Shown here in pieces: positions 5,456 to 7,279 of a DNA stretch of 7,279 nucleotides; the first letter of the stretch is position 1, and each line of letters begins with the position of its first letter. The position numbers and the translations under genes were made by a program. The stretch comes from Bacteroidetes bacterium UBA1952 (GTDB lineage Bacteria > Bacteroidota > Bacteroidia > Chitinophagales > Chitinophagaceae). The DNA is taken from NCBI GenBank assembly GCA_002336725.1, contig DDEO01000184.1:1-7279 (forward strand), in the 5' to 3' direction. Under the pieces are notes generated by a model. The model searched no databases. It was not told the origin of the DNA and was given only the letters and a program-made list of their open reading frames with translations.

Positions 5456-6723
5456 GCTAAGCCGGGGCTTGTTTTATAACGAAAACTTTTGACCCTGGTG
5501 GTATTTTTAATAATAAAAAGCAGAAGAAACACTGCGGGCAGGCCATTATTAAATAGCTGAGCAGGACTACCGGCAACATACGTGGATAGATACAGAAAAC
5601 AAGCACTGTAAGCGAAAACACGGCTCCTGATCAGCGGCCCCTTTAGAAACTTGGAAAAGATTGCCTCATATACAAAACCAATGGAGAAAGCAAAAATAAG
5701 TACTCCTATGAAACCAAAGTTGTAATAGGCCGACCCCCAGATACTAATAGGTGCTGTCCCCCTTATACTCGAGAACATAATATCATGAATAACATGGGAC
5801 AGGTTACTTCCTTCTTGGCCCGGAATCAACCCTACAAACGACAGTAACCATTCGGCACCGTACTGAGTTTCCTGAGTATAAACATATCTAAATCCGATAA
5901 GAGAGGAGGCTTGATTGGATGAAAATAATCTGTAAAAAAGCCCTTCAATGCCTGAAGATACCGAGGCGTTATCAATCCGCTGAAGCTGTTGAGACAAGAA
6001 AATAAACACCACAAAAAATATAGCTACAGCCGATAGCAGGAGACGCTTATTAAATTGCCCCCTTGAATAAACAAAGGATATATACAGAAATAACAATATG
6101 GCATAAAAAATAAATGTGCGCTGACCGGTTCCGCCCAAGCAATAGAGCAGAATAGGTATACCACACGTAATATACAAAATAAAATATTTCTTACTTCTTA
6201 AGTAGTAAGCAAAATAAAAGAAAAGGATCGGCAGCAATGTATTCTTAAATTGATTGACTACTCCGGGTGCCAAATAGTTACTACCAGAGTAAGATTCAAG
6301 TCTCATTGTAGTAAAGTCATCAATAGAGGACGTAAGAGATTGAAAAAGCAAATTGTATCCTACAAAATAATAATAAATAAAGCTAATTAAGACAGAGAAA
6401 AGAAGCAGCAGAGTGAATCTCTTTCTTAACTTATCGTTGTCCCCTATTTCGCGCTGTGACCAGAATTTCTTATATGAACGGCTAATCTTAAATACATCGG
6501 ATGCAACTAAAGCCCCCATGGTAACAAGCAGGGGCGATAATACCATTATTATAGCGTGGGTTACATCGGCCTCTTCTTTCTGATCAAACATAGGGAACAG
6601 CCCCACCCCCATAAGCCAGTTGAAGATCAAGAATCCAAAAACCGGGTTAGCTAAGTACTGATGCTTGAGCATACGCAGCCCAAGTATAGTGCAAATAGTA
6701 AATATCGTAAGTTCAAGCCACAT
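5452..6723 (-). CDS. wzy: Oligosaccharide repeat-unit polymerase (Wzy/O-antigen polymerase type)
   Basis: This 423-aa inner-membrane protein has about 10-12 predicted hydrophobic spans (for example 1-17, 28-45, 57-77, 103-120, 160-175, 179-196, 202-218, 228-245, 334-352, 366-385, 395-406). A large polar loop between about 246 and 330 fits the periplasmic loop of Wzy-type polymerases, which join undecaprenyl-linked repeat units on the periplasmic side. Family-like features are RLESYSGSNYLAPG (141-154), a Gly-rich segment ending in an Arg (GGTGQR, 197-202), and GSAYYNFGFIGVLIF (330-344) near the end. Primary sequence is poorly conserved in this family, so the call rests on topology, these motifs and context. 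WaaL-type ligase is a weaker alternative. The ATG at 6723 is the only sensible start, since an in-frame TAG lies 10 codons upstream. It is much more AT-rich than the genes to its left, as is common for serotype-specific wzy genes. Confidence 0.82.
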   Translation of the reverse strand: MWLELTIFTICTILGLRMLKHQYLANPVFGFLIFNWLMGVGLFPMFDQKEEADVTHAIIMVLSPLLVTMGALVASDVFKISRSYKKFWSQREIGDNDKLRKRFTLLLLFSVLISFIYYYFVGYNLLFQSLTSSIDDFTTMRLESYSGSNYLAPGVVNQFKNTLLPILFFYFAYYLRSKKYFILYITCGIPILLYCLGGTGQRTFIFYAILLFLYISFVYSRGQFNKRLLLSAVAIFFVVFIFLSQQLQRIDNASVSSGIEGLFYRLFSSNQASSLIGFRYVYTQETQYGAEWLLSFVGLIPGQEGSNLSHVIHDIMFSSIRGTAPISIWGSAYYNFGFIGVLIFAFSIGFVYEAIFSKFLKGPLIRSRVFAYSACFLYLSTYVAGSPAQLFNNGLPAVFLLLFIIKNTTRVKSFRYKTSPGLA

Positions 6724-6842
6724 ACCTGCTACATCATCAATGAAGTATTTCTAGTTTTCGCTTTAAACCGAGAGTTCTCTACAGGTTTGCAGAATTGTAT
6801 TCGGAGGAAGCGCATAAATATAGACATTAGTTAACGACACAC
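6724..6842 (-). promoter_or_regulatory. 119-bp leader between acyltransferase and polymerase genes; weak promoter candidate
   Basis: This is the only AT-rich gap between co-directional genes in the right half. On the minus strand TATATTTA (6822 down to 6815) differs by one base from the Bacteroidota -7 consensus TAnnTTTG, but I see no convincing TTTG at -33, so a promoter is only a possibility. There is no hairpin followed by a T-run to act as a terminator, so read-through from the acyltransferase gene is likely. Confidence 0.2.
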
Positions 6843-7279
6843 TTAGCCTACTATTTTTTTATAGTAGTCCCTTGAGTCGCCTATAATTTGCCCCGGGCTA
6901 CCAATATATATAGAAAAGTCCGGTATGTTTCCTCTTACGACTGTGCCGGATCCAATGATACACCCCCTTCCAATACTTACACCCGGCATTATAATACTCC
7001 CTGTTCCTACGAAAGAGTAATCCCCGATAGTCACTCCCTTTATTCTACCAAGGGGCTTTTCAGTTACAACCCCCATTGCCTTTGAGACAGTATGTAGTGC
7101 CCAGTCATGGGTCAGAACACGAATGTAGCTAGACATCGTTACCCCTTCACCAATGTGAATGATAGAATAATCAGTCCCATCAAACCAAATCTTAGATGAT
7201 ATGTAGTTGGGCTTCCCCTTAAACTGCATACCCCATCGTTTGAGGAATCCAACATATACCTTTGTTGCCCAAGCTGGCC
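6843..7279 (-). CDS. Acyltransferase, left-handed beta-helix (hexapeptide repeat) family, 5' end missing
   Basis: The C-terminal part of a WbbJ/WcaF-like O- or N-acetyltransferase is present. The frame is open from the right edge: 16 codons precede the first internal ATG (7229) and read PAWATKVYVGFLKRWG, a plausible family N-terminal stretch, so the true start lies outside the window. Hexapeptide repeats are visible as IIHIGEGVTMSSYIRV, GVTIGDYSFVGTGSIIMPG and VSIGRGCIIGSGTVVRGNIP. The His in LTHDWAL (His41 counted from the internal Met) is the likely catalytic base. The end (IYIGSPGQIIG) is the usual closing motif. Such enzymes transfer acetyl or other acyl groups from CoA (or ACP) to a sugar; the acceptor is probably a nucleotide sugar or lipid-linked glycan of this locus. 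The stop is TAA. Base composition is intermediate (27 of 60 G+C at 6961-7020). Confidence 0.88.
   Translation of the reverse strand, partial: PAWATKVYVGFLKRWGMQFKGKPNYISSKIWFDGTDYSIIHIGEGVTMSSYIRVLTHDWALHTVSKAMGVVTEKPLGRIKGVTIGDYSFVGTGSIIMPGVSIGRGCIIGSGTVVRGNIPDFSIYIGSPGQIIGDSRDYYKKIVG

Noticed and set aside
6843..7229. Complete 128-aa acyltransferase starting at 7229
   Set aside because: The frame stays open upstream to the window edge with plausible coding sequence, so 7229 is an internal methionine and the gene is cut by the window.

Overview
The window carries part of a cell-surface polysaccharide (O-antigen, capsule or exopolysaccharide type) biosynthesis locus, with every credible gene on the minus strand. 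Protein families, A-rich leaders without clear Shine-Dalgarno sequences, and intergenic repeats built from CGGATT and GCGTTCGGC units point to the Bacteroidota. Genus and order cannot be fixed from the sequence alone.

In transcription order (high to low coordinates) the genes are: a hexapeptide-repeat acyltransferase running off the right edge (6843-7279); a multi-spanning oligosaccharide repeat-unit polymerase of Wzy type (5452-6723); a 706-residue bi-domain oxidoreductase, MDR/alcohol-dehydrogenase-like plus Gfo/Idh/MocA (3335-5455), whose ATG overlaps the polymerase stop; a 234-bp intergenic mosaic of hairpins and repeats (3101-3334); a non-hydrolysing UDP-N-acetylglucosamine 2-epimerase (1976-3100); and a heparinase II/III-family protein (109-1983) overlapping the epimerase by 8 bp. 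Positions 1-108 hold a second copy of the intergenic mosaic in the opposite orientation.

Likely joint role (inference): the epimerase makes UDP-ManNAc, the bi-domain oxidoreductase modifies a sugar or sugar nucleotide, the acyltransferase decorates a sugar, Wzy joins repeat units, and the heparinase-like protein cleaves or edits a uronate-containing polymer. No flippase, chain-length regulator or glycosyltransferase is visible, so most of the locus lies outside.

Three non-genic signals stand out. (1) The palindrome TTCCGGAA occurs 13 times in the three left-hand genes, in all three codon phases, often as TTTCCGGAAA and three times as adjacent pairs; it is absent from the right 1.8 kb. (2) The epimerase-heparinase pair is bracketed by inverted composite repeats with the same module order. 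(3) Base composition falls sharply at the 4-bp overlap of the oxidoreductase and polymerase genes, which suggests a mosaic junction between a conserved block and an exchangeable, AT-rich, serotype-defining block.
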